From Methylomicrobium sp. (lineage in GTDB: Bacteria; Pseudomonadota; Gammaproteobacteria; Methylococcales; Methylomonadaceae), in NCBI GenBank assembly GCA_007135635.1, contig SLIO01000102.1, positions 1 through 18,368 of the forward strand: a stretch of 18,368 nucleotides of DNA, in the 5' to 3' direction. The translations under genes were made by a program, and so were the position numbers. The stretch's first letter is position 1, and every line of letters begins with the position of its first letter. Under the pieces are notes generated by a model. The model was not told where the DNA came from and searched no databases. It saw nothing but the letters and a program-made list of their open reading frames with translations. Shown piece after piece: positions 8,201-16,190 of the stretch.

Positions 8201-10736
8201 TGCCCGTTCACCCATCGCATTAACCGACGTTCAACCCGCGCATCAAATCACTGCCAAGCTCGCATCCGGCGCAATGAGTCACGGCGCGTTGATCGCCGAA
8301 GCACACGAGGCTGTAGCGCAAGGCACCAATATAGCCGGCGCGTTCAGCAACTCCGGTGAAGGCGGCGAACACTCGAGCCGTTTCAACACGCTGCGATCGA
8401 GTAAAATCAAACAGTTCGCATCGGGCCGCTTCGGCGTCTGGGCAGGTTATCTGGCAGACCCGAACATCGAAGAAATTGAAATCAAAATCGCTCAAGGGGC
8501 AAAACCCGGCGAAGGTGGCCAGCTGCCGGCACCGAAAGTGTCTGTCGAAATCGCGGCATTACGCGGCGGAACTCCGCAAGTTGAGTTGGTCAGCCCGCCG
8601 CCACATCACGATACTTATTCGATCGAAGACCTCGGTCAATTGATTCACGATGCCAAGGCAGCTCGCGTTCGCGTCGTCGTCAAGCTGGTTTCGTCCGAAG
8701 GCATCGGCACAATTGCGGTCGGTGTCGCCAAAGCCGGCGCCGATGTCATAAATGTGGCCGGCAACACCGGCGGCACGGGCGCGGCCGCGGTCACTAGCCT
8801 AAAAAACACCGGTCGCTCGGCTGAAATCGGCATTGTCGAAGTCCATCAAGCACTCGCCTTAAACGGCTTAAGAGACAAAGTCATATTACGCTGCAGCGCT
8901 GCGCACCAAAGCGGACTCGACGTCGTCAAATCGGCGATATTGGGAGGCGATTCCTTCGAATTCGGCACAACGGCGTTAATGATGCTTCGTTGTGTCATGG
9001 CGAAAAACTGCAACGTAAAATGCCCTGCAGGATTAACCACAACGCATGAAGAATTCAAGGGCGATCCGAGAGTGCTGGCGCAATACTTCATGAATCTCGC
9101 ACATGAAGTTCGCGAAATTTTGGCGGTACTGGGCTATCACAGTTTGAGTGAAATACGCGGTCAAACCGATTTATTGCATCTGATCAACCATCCTTCTATC
9201 GTCGGACAGCTCGATTTCACGAAACTCCTGACTCAAGTGCCAGTTATCAAAGTCGAAAAACCGATTTATCTCGAAGCCAACTTCAGCATCGATGACAAAA
9301 TCATCGAACATGTCAAATCGTCGGTAATTTTCGGCAATCAGACGCAAATCATCATCGAAGGCGATGAATTCAAACTAAGCAATCGCAATAAAACGGTCGG
9401 CGGCCAAACCGCAATCGATATCGAACGCATACTGGCTTACGATTTGAACGAAGAACAAATTGCCTGTTCGAAAACGATTTATACCAACCAGCACGGCCGT
9501 CGATATCTTGCGCCCGACTCGGTCGTCGTAAAAACAACCGGTTCGGCGGGGCAAAGCTATGCCGCATTCATGAACGACGGTATGCGTATGGAACACACCG
9601 GCACCTGCAACGACGGCGTCGGCAAATCGGCCTGCGGCGGCACCTTAATCGTCGAATCCCCAGGCGGCGGCATCAAAACACCCGGCAATAACGTCCTGAT
9701 CGGTAACTTTGCACTGTTCGGCGCGACCGGCGGCAAAGCTTTCATCAACGGCGAAGCCGGCGACCGTTTCGCAGTACGTAATTCAGGCGCGATGGCGGTG
9801 GTCGAAGGCGTCGGCGATTTCGCTTGCGAATACATGACCAACGGAGCGGTACTGAATCTAGGTCACTTCGGCAAAGGTTTCTGTAACGGCATGTCCGGCG
9901 GCAATGCCTATCAATACGACCCAGAAAACCTGTTACCGAAGCTTTATGACAAAACCTCGGTCGAATTACACGACCTTACCGAAGACACCGATAGAGCAAG
10001 GGCACATGAACAATTCATATTATCCATGCTGGAACAACACGCCGATTATGCAAACTCCAGCAAGGCCAAAAATATTCTGAAAAACTGGGAAACCGAACGC
10101 AAACATTTTAAATTCACGATTCCGCTTTGGTTATATAGAACACAGACAGCCGAGTTTTTAAGCCAAACACTGGATCGCAAAGCAATGATCGAGGAATTAG
10201 CGGTCGCTTACGCTGCTCGGCAAATCGAACAAATGAAATCAGCCTATCGGCAAAAACAACCATTATTCGGCGGCTTAATCCCCGGTTACGGAGAAACCGA
10301 CACTACCTTGACCTTTAGGCTTGTCAACAGCTATGCAGTGATCGACAAAGCCTTTCGAATAGCCAGCGAGCAATTAAAGCTCCATGCCGGTCCGGTGACG
10401 TCCGAAGTTATCGAAAAAGCCGCTTGGAAATTGATTGAAACCCGTCCGCGTAAAATTCAGGACGCCCTGGTTAAGGAAACCCGTGAAGCCTTTAGTAATT
10501 ACAGCGACGAACAACTCAGCTGGCTATTGGCCGGCAAACGCCTGACCGATTATAAAACTGCTCTTGCGAACCGTGATGTGCAAAGCATCTATTCGATCGG
10601 CTCGACCGCTTGGATCATGGAACAAGACAAAATCAATCGCGAAGCCTTAACCGGTATTCCAGCCATTGAACAATATCTCGCGGGATTGGTTGGCTCCGGC
10701 ATTATTCAAGAAATGATGGCACCGACCGCGGCTTAA
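5253..10736 (+). CDS. Extended glutamate synthase large-subunit-like protein (GltB-like, 1827 aa)
   Basis: The family makes glutamate from glutamine and 2-oxoglutarate. Domains in order: a short propeptide ending before C24, the N-terminal nucleophile of a class II glutaminase domain (24 to about 420, with HRGG, RFSTNT, HNGELNT); a central domain to about 780; an FMN-binding TIM barrel (about 985-1310) with GAMSHG at 1006, GAKPGEGGQLP and SPPPHHDTYSIEDL; Fe-S cysteines C1247, C1253 and C1257; and a GXGXG helix domain (about 1336-1590). Typical GltB is about 1500 aa. The excess here is about 100 residues before the FMN domain (about 885-990) and a C-terminal tail (about 1620-1827) that I do not recognise. 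Cys spacing is CX5CX3C rather than the usual CX5CX4C. ATG 5253 was preferred over TTG 5190, which overlaps the predicted -10 box. No gltD follows; a CysJ-type diflavin reductase does. It could be a second GOGAT or a related amidotransferase. Confidence 0.82.
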   Translation: MTEISRINLKEPLLYDADLSQDSCGVGFITHKQSKQTHELLVKAHEALCTIPHRGGMSAEGIGDGAGVNVDLSLKFFRKITGNSNLLLGEFGVANFFFPEDHERYDASAIELIEKHLTRYDLPVIAWRNIPVDSQVINEASRKAQLLIKQVIFARPEALSTATHDEFEKLIQSALLDIEADGFTRDELTGFYPLSMSSRTQVYKGRLNSFEVIPYFIDLYDEDHEINTLFFHTRFSTNTAPATMMAQPFRYMAHNGELNTDKKNRLSENAIARLHNKHIVFPCGQSDSGRLDQTLTRRINEDELDIVTAVLAMMPPAWENDTTLSPKVRAMLEYFSLYEEKNDGPAALIFCDGIRVGARLDRLGLRPLRSVETEIYLAVMSEAGQIDFPPKDVIKRGRIEAGGMVYFDHSTGQTYNSHQVLEKLAGQKDYETMLRERSIHISELPDVSFDELTQVNGKFNIDQQHTAYSLNQESFKFLLDPMLSTGLEKVSAMGYGIAPNVLSDAEGGMSRYFSQRFAQVTNPPLDSLRESDGMTLRVALGAKPTFSEGNSKQLMIESPILQRTQLEQIRRQSSVKTITLDMLFTPDFEDPKNNEAVLESAVKDVCQQIEQAARDNTGIIILSDTGINRDKAAIPALLMIAAANQHLVKQGLRFHSSLIAETGQVASAHDIATILGFGASAVCSISAYNRVVSQLPPEKQPKALDNFKKAAEKSLMKTMGKFGLCTVESYIGGEFFESNYLDTNEPRLQPYFPNINAPVGGVRYADIAKSAAEWHHKALSIKDEKDIPFIGLFKERQDGAGHSFGNLAVREYINMTDEPILYIPQDKSPEASDTAYFDFGYDKRTPEQIDNFGITPAYRSFAKNLYQERDNRPAALRDIMDLPADISQAQSTADFDRILGKQSLLGNKNYMIHGIAVERNNSVNYSITLPENNSATRLTALAEHFKKRFSDSKAAINIVNNACEIRLTDSDNLFGQYLANIKIARSPIALTDVQPAHQITAKLASGAMSHGALIAEAHEAVAQGTNIAGAFSNSGEGGEHSSRFNTLRSSKIKQFASGRFGVWAGYLADPNIEEIEIKIAQGAKPGEGGQLPAPKVSVEIAALRGGTPQVELVSPPPHHDTYSIEDLGQLIHDAKAARVRVVVKLVSSEGIGTIAVGVAKAGADVINVAGNTGGTGAAAVTSLKNTGRSAEIGIVEVHQALALNGLRDKVILRCSAAHQSGLDVVKSAILGGDSFEFGTTALMMLRCVMAKNCNVKCPAGLTTTHEEFKGDPRVLAQYFMNLAHEVREILAVLGYHSLSEIRGQTDLLHLINHPSIVGQLDFTKLLTQVPVIKVEKPIYLEANFSIDDKIIEHVKSSVIFGNQTQIIIEGDEFKLSNRNKTVGGQTAIDIERILAYDLNEEQIACSKTIYTNQHGRRYLAPDSVVVKTTGSAGQSYAAFMNDGMRMEHTGTCNDGVGKSACGGTLIVESPGGGIKTPGNNVLIGNFALFGATGGKAFINGEAGDRFAVRNSGAMAVVEGVGDFACEYMTNGAVLNLGHFGKGFCNGMSGGNAYQYDPENLLPKLYDKTSVELHDLTEDTDRARAHEQFILSMLEQHADYANSSKAKNILKNWETERKHFKFTIPLWLYRTQTAEFLSQTLDRKAMIEELAVAYAARQIEQMKSAYRQKQPLFGGLIPGYGETDTTLTFRLVNSYAVIDKAFRIASEQLKLHAGPVTSEVIEKAAWKLIETRPRKIQDALVKETREAFSNYSDEQLSWLLAGKRLTDYKTALANRDVQSIYSIGSTAWIMEQDKINREALTGIPAIEQYLAGLVGSGIIQEMMAPTAA

Positions 10737-10757
10737 TTTCCAAGCTAACTCTCCTAC

Positions 10758-10800
10758 ATACCGGCACATTCCCATAAAATAACTCATGGGTTGCCGGTAT
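10758..10800 (+). promoter_or_regulatory. Stem-loop between the GltB-like and diflavin reductase genes
   Basis: ATACCGGCA (10758-10766) pairs perfectly with TGCCGGTAT (10792-10800), and CCCAT (10771-10775) with ATGGG (10786-10790), giving a two-part hairpin. There is no T-run, so it is more likely an mRNA processing or partial termination element setting the ratio of the two proteins than a full terminator. It buries an ATG at 10786. Confidence 0.55.
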
Positions 10801-10827
10801 ACGGTCAATAATTTGTATTTAAACAAG

Positions 10828-12570
10828 ATGAAAACACCTCATATTCCACTTAATGCTCCCTACAGCGATAGCCAAAAAGCTTGGCTTAGCGGCTTTTTTG
10901 CAGGCATGCATACGCAAATGATTCAAAGCGCCGGAAGCAAGAGTCAGGCTGACGCCCGCACTATTTACATTCTTTACGGTACGCAGACCGGTAACTCGGA
11001 AGCGCTCGCCAATGATGCCGCCGCATCCGCGAAAGCCTACGGCTTGAAACCGCTGATTAAAAGCATGGATGAAGTCGAATTAACCCTATTCGAAAAAATA
11101 GATTACCTGCTGATTATTACCAGCACTTACGGCGAAGGCGAAATGCCGGATAATGCCCAAATGCTTTGGGATATTGTGGCATCGGACGATGCGCCCTCAT
11201 TGAAACATATGAAATATTCGGTACTGGCGCTCGGCGATACCAGTTACGATCAATTTTGCCAAGCGGGCATCGAGTGGGATCGAAGGCTTGCCGAACTTGG
11301 CGCCGAACGCATCTATGACCGGGTCGACTGCGATGTCGACTTCGAAGAACCGGCCGAAACTTGGATATCGGCCGTCATTCCTTACATGGCTGAGGGCGCC
11401 TCGACAACCGTCATCGTCGATTCCGATGCAGCCTTGATCGAAGCGCCGAAATATAGCCGTAAAAACCCATTCCCGGCCAAACTGTTAGTCAACCGTCTGT
11501 TAACTGCGGCGGAATCCTCGAAAGAAACACGGCATTATGAAATTTCGATCGCAGGCTCCGAACTAAGCTACGAAGCCGGCGATGCGCTATGCGTGGTTCC
11601 GACCAATTGCCCTGATCTGGTCAAAGACATAGCGAAAGCGATCGGTTGCACAGGCGAAGAGGAGGTACCGATCAACGGTGAACTCATGTCCCTGAGTGAA
11701 GCCTTACGAATTCATTTCGAAATCAAACTGCCATCCAAGGAATTGATCGAGGAAATCGCGCGCCGGTCCGGCGATCAAGAACTGAATACGCTGCTAGAAG
11801 AAAGCGACAAGGAAAAACTGGCTAAGTATCTTTGGGGACGCGATACGCTCGATTTGTTATTGCAATTTCCCAACATGGATATCTCGGCAGCCGAATTCAT
11901 CGCCTTGTTGAAACCACTACAACACCGCGCCTATTCAATATCGTCGAGCAGCAAGAAATTCCCTGATGCGGTGCATTTGACCGTCGCCAGCGTTCGTTAC
12001 GAAAGCCATAACCGCCAACACAAAGGAGTGTGTTCGACCTTTCTGGCCGATCTGGTTGATGAAACAACCGATGTCCGCTGTTTTTTTACACCGAACAAGG
12101 TTTTTAGGGTTCCCGAAGACAGCAGTTTACCGATGATCATGGTCGGCCCCGGCACCGGTGTCGCACCATTTCGTGCCTTCTTGCAGGAACGCGAAGCACG
12201 TCAAGCAACCGGTATGAATTGGTTGTTTTTCGGCGACCGTAATGCTGCGACTGACTTCATTTATCGGGAAGAACTCGAAGCGTTGCAAGCCTCCGGTCTT
12301 TTAACGCGGCTGGACTTGGCATTTTCCAGGGATCAGCAGGAAAAAATTTACGTTCAAGACCGAATGCGCGAACACGGCGCGGAATTATTTGCCTGGCTCG
12401 AACAAGGCGGCTATTTCTTCGTCTGCGGTGATGCCTACCGCATGGCTAAGGATGTCGACAAAGCGCTACATGATGTGATCGCCGAACACGGACAACTCAC
12501 CGAACAACAGGCGATCGACTACGTCAATCAATTGAAAAAAGACAAACGCTACGTCCGGGATGTTTATTAA
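10828..12570 (+). CDS. CysJ-type NADPH diflavin reductase (sulfite reductase flavoprotein family)
   Basis: This 580-aa soluble protein aligns along its length with E. coli CysJ as I recall it. It opens with an N-terminal QKAWLSGFFAG segment like that used by CysJ for oligomer or partner contacts. A flavodoxin-like FMN domain follows, with the phosphate loop TQTGN (52-56) and LALGDTSYDQFC. The FAD domain has RAYSISSSS at 367 and GVCSTFLADL. The NADPH domain has GPGTGVAPFRAF from 440 and VCGDAYRMAKDV, and the protein ends in KRYVRDVY. Such proteins pass electrons NADPH to FAD to FMN to a partner. No cysI is adjacent; the only neighbour on the strand is the GltB-like gene 91 bp upstream, so it is a candidate electron donor for that enzyme. 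ATG 10828 was chosen because the ATG at 10786 lies inside a hairpin and the extra 14 residues have no CysJ counterpart. A role in sulfite reduction remains possible. Confidence 0.85.
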   Translation: MKTPHIPLNAPYSDSQKAWLSGFFAGMHTQMIQSAGSKSQADARTIYILYGTQTGNSEALANDAAASAKAYGLKPLIKSMDEVELTLFEKIDYLLIITSTYGEGEMPDNAQMLWDIVASDDAPSLKHMKYSVLALGDTSYDQFCQAGIEWDRRLAELGAERIYDRVDCDVDFEEPAETWISAVIPYMAEGASTTVIVDSDAALIEAPKYSRKNPFPAKLLVNRLLTAAESSKETRHYEISIAGSELSYEAGDALCVVPTNCPDLVKDIAKAIGCTGEEEVPINGELMSLSEALRIHFEIKLPSKELIEEIARRSGDQELNTLLEESDKEKLAKYLWGRDTLDLLLQFPNMDISAAEFIALLKPLQHRAYSISSSSKKFPDAVHLTVASVRYESHNRQHKGVCSTFLADLVDETTDVRCFFTPNKVFRVPEDSSLPMIMVGPGTGVAPFRAFLQEREARQATGMNWLFFGDRNAATDFIYREELEALQASGLLTRLDLAFSRDQQEKIYVQDRMREHGAELFAWLEQGGYFFVCGDAYRMAKDVDKALHDVIAEHGQLTEQQAIDYVNQLKKDKRYVRDVY

Positions 12571-12861
12571 GGCAATTCCCAACGAAAAACATGCCGTAAG
12601 AAGGATTTTTTTGCCCATCTGCTGCGTTATAAAAATGATTATACTTCGAGCGGTCATGTTTTCGGCTTTAATGGCAATGCTATTTTGTCCGGTAGCGGCG
12701 TGGCGAAAACAGTTACATAGCTTAGCTTAACGCCTGTTTTCGCGTCTTGCATGGGAACAAAATTCCTGCGCCATCCTGACATATTTATTCTTGGATATAG
12801 CCATATTACCTATCGCTCCTAGCCAAGGTCTACCTCGGGCTTCATCCAACAGGTTTGCTTC
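12571..12861. other. Gene-free spacer before rapA with a perfect 10-bp inverted repeat
   Basis: No coding sequence is supported in these 291 bp. GCGAAAACAG (12703-12712) and CTGTTTTCGC (12734-12743) form a perfect 10-bp inverted repeat with a 21-base loop and no T-run. GCAATTCCCA right after the reductase stop is identical to ten bases of the terminal repeat of the MITE-like element at 4809, but no matching right end is found, so it is at most a remnant. I could not pick a confident rapA promoter. Confidence 0.4.
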
Positions 12862-15669
12862 ATGAATGATTTTATTCCAGGTCAACGCTGGATTAGTAAC
12901 ACCGAATCCGAACTGGGTTTAGGTATCGTCGTCGAATCCGAATTCAATCGCGTGACAATGCTCTTTTTGGCTACTGGCGAACGCCGCGTGTATGCGAAAG
13001 ATAACGCCCCCCTAACGCGCGTCATTTTCAGCGAAGGCGATACCATCGACTCCGCCGAAAATATAAAACTGATCGTAACCGACGTCATCGAACGCAACGG
13101 TCTGGTCACTTATGTCGGTAAAACCGAAACGGACCAGGAATTGAATCTCGATGAAATTGAATTGAATCATCATATTCAATTCAATAAACCGCAAGATCGC
13201 CTATTTACCGGTCAATTCGATCCGAGCACTTGGTTTCAATTGCGTTATCAGACCTGGCAATATTGCCGTGAACATCAGCAGTCGCCGGTCAAAGGACTAC
13301 AAGGCGGACGGACTTCGCTGATCGCGCATCAATTGTTTATCGCGCATGAAGCAGCTCAACGTCAGACTCCTAGAATCATGCTCGCCGACGAAGTCGGCCT
13401 TGGTAAAACCATCGAAGCCGGATTGATTCTGCATCACAGGCTTAATAACGGCCTCAGCAGCCGCGCCCTGATTATCGTGCCTGAAAGCCTTCTGCATCAA
13501 TGGCTGGTGGAAATGCTCAGACGCTTTAATCTAAGCTTCAGCATTCTCGACGAAGCGCGCTGTCTCGGTATCGAAAACATCGACATCGACTATACCGGCG
13601 AATCCGAGCTGGCAACTGAAAATCCGTTCAACACCGAACAATGGGTATTATGCAGCCGGGAGTTTTTCGCGCAACATCCGAAACGGCAACAACAAGCGTT
13701 GGAAGCCGGGTGGGATATAGTCATCGTCGACGAAGCCCATCACTTGGAATGGAGCGAAAGCTCGGCCAGCCCGGAGTATTTGTTCATCGAAAATCTCGCC
13801 GCGTTGACCCCGGGGTTGATTTTATTGACAGCGACACCGGAACAGCTCGGCAAGGAAAGCCACTTCGCCCGTTTACGCCTGTTGGATCCGGACCGATTCT
13901 ATAGTTTCAGCATCTTTCTCGAAGAAGAAACACATTTTCAACCCGTTGCCGAAGCCGCCAAATCACTGTTGGCTAATCAAGCACTAACACTGGATGAAAA
14001 AGCCCATTTAGCGCGCTTGGTCAAGCATGATCATGTCGAGACACTACTCAAGAACCTGGATAATTCGGAAAAATCTGCATCCGCTCGCGAGGAACTGCTG
14101 AAGATATTGCTCGACCATCACGGTACCGGTCGCATCTTGTTCAGAAATTCCCGGCAAACCGTACAAGGCTTTCCAGACCGCGAACGACAGGGTTACGCCT
14201 TGACCGGAACTGCATCCGATTCTTTGCAGGACGACCCGCGCACACTTTGGCTCGTCGAAAAAATCAAAGCCTTATCGGGTCAAAAAGCGTTATTGATTTG
14301 CAGGCATGCACAAACCGCAATCGCACTCGAACAAATCATCGAAAAGCGTTTCGGCATCGCCGCAGCCGTCTTTCATGAAGGCATGTCGATCATCGAACGC
14401 GACCGCGCGGCAGCCTATTTCGCCGATCAAGAAAGCTCGGCGAGACTATTGATCTGTTCCGAAATCGGTAGCGAAGGTCGCAACTTTCAGTTTGTCCATC
14501 ATTTGATTTTATTTGATTTGCCGAACAACCCTGACCTGTTACAGCAACGCATCGGCCGTCTCGACCGCATCGGTCAACGTCACATCATCGAGATTCATGT
14601 GCCTTATCTGGCCGGCAGCCGCGAACATACCTTATTCCGTTGGTACGACGAAGGCTTAAATGCCTTCCGCCATAATTCCTCGGCCGGCCAACGCGTTGCT
14701 GAACTTTTAGACGAGGAGCTGCAGGCCTCGCTCGAAAGTTGCAATACCGAGTCGATCGATCGACTGATTAGCAAAACCCAAAGCCTGGCGCAGCAAATCG
14801 AAACTGAATTGCACAATGGCCGCGACTTGCTGCTCGAATTGAACTCCTGCCGAAAAGAAGAAGCTCAACAACTGATCGACCGACTTCAACAACTCGATAA
14901 TGAAGGCGTGCTTTGGCCCTACATGGAAGACGTCTTCGAATGTTACGGTGTCAATACCGAATTCCATTCAACCGATTGCTACATTCTAAGACCTAGCGAA
15001 CATCTTCGCATGGCACATTTTCCAGGGCTTTCCGAAGACGGCTTGACTGTTACCGTGAAGCGCGACATCGCGCTGGCGCGCGAGGAACTGCAATTTTTTA
15101 CTTGGGAACATCCGATGGTCGTCGCGGCGACGGACATGATTCTATCTAGCGATACCGGTAATGCCTGCGTCAGTGTCATCAAACATGAAAACATGAAAGC
15201 CGGCCGTTTTTTATTGGAGTGCCTGTTCATCGTCGAATGCAGCGCACCGCCCGAACTGCAAGTAGGACGGTTTTTGCCGCATACACCTATCCGTATCCTA
15301 ATCGATCAAAATAAGGCCGACCTGACCGATACGATCGACCATAACGAACTTATCGATTCCGGCAAAAAATTCGACAAAACACAGATCGTCGCTTTTTTGA
15401 ACAGTCAACGCAAATATCTGACTACCCTGCTCGATATCGCCGAACAAAATGCCCACTCGCAGATGAAACGGTTGATTGAGGACAGTCAAAAAACCATGCT
15501 GGATACAATGACCGGCGAAATCAAACGGCTAACTCGGCTAAAACAAGTCAACCCGTCGATTCGCGAAGATGAAATCGAATTCCTGAAAGAAACCACAATG
15601 CTGCTGCACGAAAACATACAAGACGCGCAATTAAGGCTCGATGCGGTCAGGTTTGTCATTACCAGTTAA
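12862..15669 (+). CDS. rapA: RNA polymerase-associated SWI2/SNF2 ATPase RapA (HepA)
   Basis: This 935-aa protein is close in length to E. coli RapA (968 aa) and collinear with it. The N-terminal Tudor-like region contains GQRWISNTESELGLG. The first RecA lobe has Walker A in DEVGLGKTIEAG (176-187), DEAH at 290-293 and LTATPEQLG near 323. The second lobe has QRIGRLDRIGQ (562-572, arginine fingers R566 and R569). The C-terminal spacer and Rpb2-binding-like regions follow. RapA binds core RNA polymerase and uses ATP to recycle it from stalled or post-termination complexes. It is probably cotranscribed with the 155-aa protein that begins 12 bp after its stop codon. Start is the conserved position just before the GQRW motif; no better start is seen upstream. 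Confidence 0.96.
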   Translation: MNDFIPGQRWISNTESELGLGIVVESEFNRVTMLFLATGERRVYAKDNAPLTRVIFSEGDTIDSAENIKLIVTDVIERNGLVTYVGKTETDQELNLDEIELNHHIQFNKPQDRLFTGQFDPSTWFQLRYQTWQYCREHQQSPVKGLQGGRTSLIAHQLFIAHEAAQRQTPRIMLADEVGLGKTIEAGLILHHRLNNGLSSRALIIVPESLLHQWLVEMLRRFNLSFSILDEARCLGIENIDIDYTGESELATENPFNTEQWVLCSREFFAQHPKRQQQALEAGWDIVIVDEAHHLEWSESSASPEYLFIENLAALTPGLILLTATPEQLGKESHFARLRLLDPDRFYSFSIFLEEETHFQPVAEAAKSLLANQALTLDEKAHLARLVKHDHVETLLKNLDNSEKSASAREELLKILLDHHGTGRILFRNSRQTVQGFPDRERQGYALTGTASDSLQDDPRTLWLVEKIKALSGQKALLICRHAQTAIALEQIIEKRFGIAAAVFHEGMSIIERDRAAAYFADQESSARLLICSEIGSEGRNFQFVHHLILFDLPNNPDLLQQRIGRLDRIGQRHIIEIHVPYLAGSREHTLFRWYDEGLNAFRHNSSAGQRVAELLDEELQASLESCNTESIDRLISKTQSLAQQIETELHNGRDLLLELNSCRKEEAQQLIDRLQQLDNEGVLWPYMEDVFECYGVNTEFHSTDCYILRPSEHLRMAHFPGLSEDGLTVTVKRDIALAREELQFFTWEHPMVVAATDMILSSDTGNACVSVIKHENMKAGRFLLECLFIVECSAPPELQVGRFLPHTPIRILIDQNKADLTDTIDHNELIDSGKKFDKTQIVAFLNSQRKYLTTLLDIAEQNAHSQMKRLIEDSQKTMLDTMTGEIKRLTRLKQVNPSIREDEIEFLKETTMLLHENIQDAQLRLDAVRFVITS

Positions 15670-15681
15670 AAGCACCTGTCA

Positions 15682-16149
15682 ATGAAAAAAGTCACTGTCG
15701 AAAATTACCGCGAGGACAAATACTATCCTCGCATCATTAAAGCAACGGCTGAATTACTGACGGAACAAGGTTATGTTGCACCGGTCCGGCTGTTCCAAAA
15801 AATGGAATTATTAGCGGAACAGGACATCGTAGCCTGGCGCCGGGGCCGGCTACATTATTTGGAAAAAGCCATTCGCTGCAACTTGGCTCAAGCCAGCCGG
15901 GTTCTTCGAATACTGAGATTCCATGCGCACGACTTAAATCTCAAACCCTCGAGTACGGTATATCTACGCAAGCAACCCGGCAACCGAATGCCGCTTAAAT
16001 TCACCAAATCGGGCGACAAAAAACTCGAGGAAGCTTATGCCACACACCTGGTATCGCCTCGATTGAAAGCCGCTAAGAAACAGGCCGGAACAGTGGGTGT
16101 CGCTGCAGAAAACCCGGTAGCGCAACCAAGCATCGGATCGGGTGAATAG
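15682..16149 (+). CDS. Conserved hypothetical protein linked to rapA
   Basis: This 155-aa, basic, soluble protein has no signal peptide or membrane segment. I recognise it as a type of conserved proteobacterial protein without a known function. The core carries WRRGRLHYLEKAIRCNL (52-68) and RILRFHAHDLNLKPSSTVY (76-94), rich in Arg and His and predicted helical, which would suit nucleic-acid or RNA polymerase contact, though that is a guess. The last 45 residues are low-complexity and rich in Lys, Ala and Gly. It starts 12 bp after the rapA stop codon and is likely translated from the same mRNA, so a role alongside RapA in transcription or stress recovery is possible. A hairpin-bearing repeat follows it. 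Confidence 0.75.
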   Translation: MKKVTVENYREDKYYPRIIKATAELLTEQGYVAPVRLFQKMELLAEQDIVAWRRGRLHYLEKAIRCNLAQASRVLRILRFHAHDLNLKPSSTVYLRKQPGNRMPLKFTKSGDKKLEEAYATHLVSPRLKAAKKQAGTVGVAAENPVAQPSIGSGE

Positions 16150-16190
16150 AGCAAATTCATCCGCCTTTATCCGCAATTATCCCTTTTGTA

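Noticed and set aside
10786..10827. ATG 14 codons upstream as start of the diflavin reductase
   Set aside because: The codon is inside the arm of a strong hairpin and the extra residues do not resemble CysJ N-termini.
10828..12570. Calling the gene cysJ outright
   Set aside because: Sequence similarity to CysJ is strong, but without a neighbouring cysI and with a GltB-like partner the physiological role is open, so no symbol was assigned.
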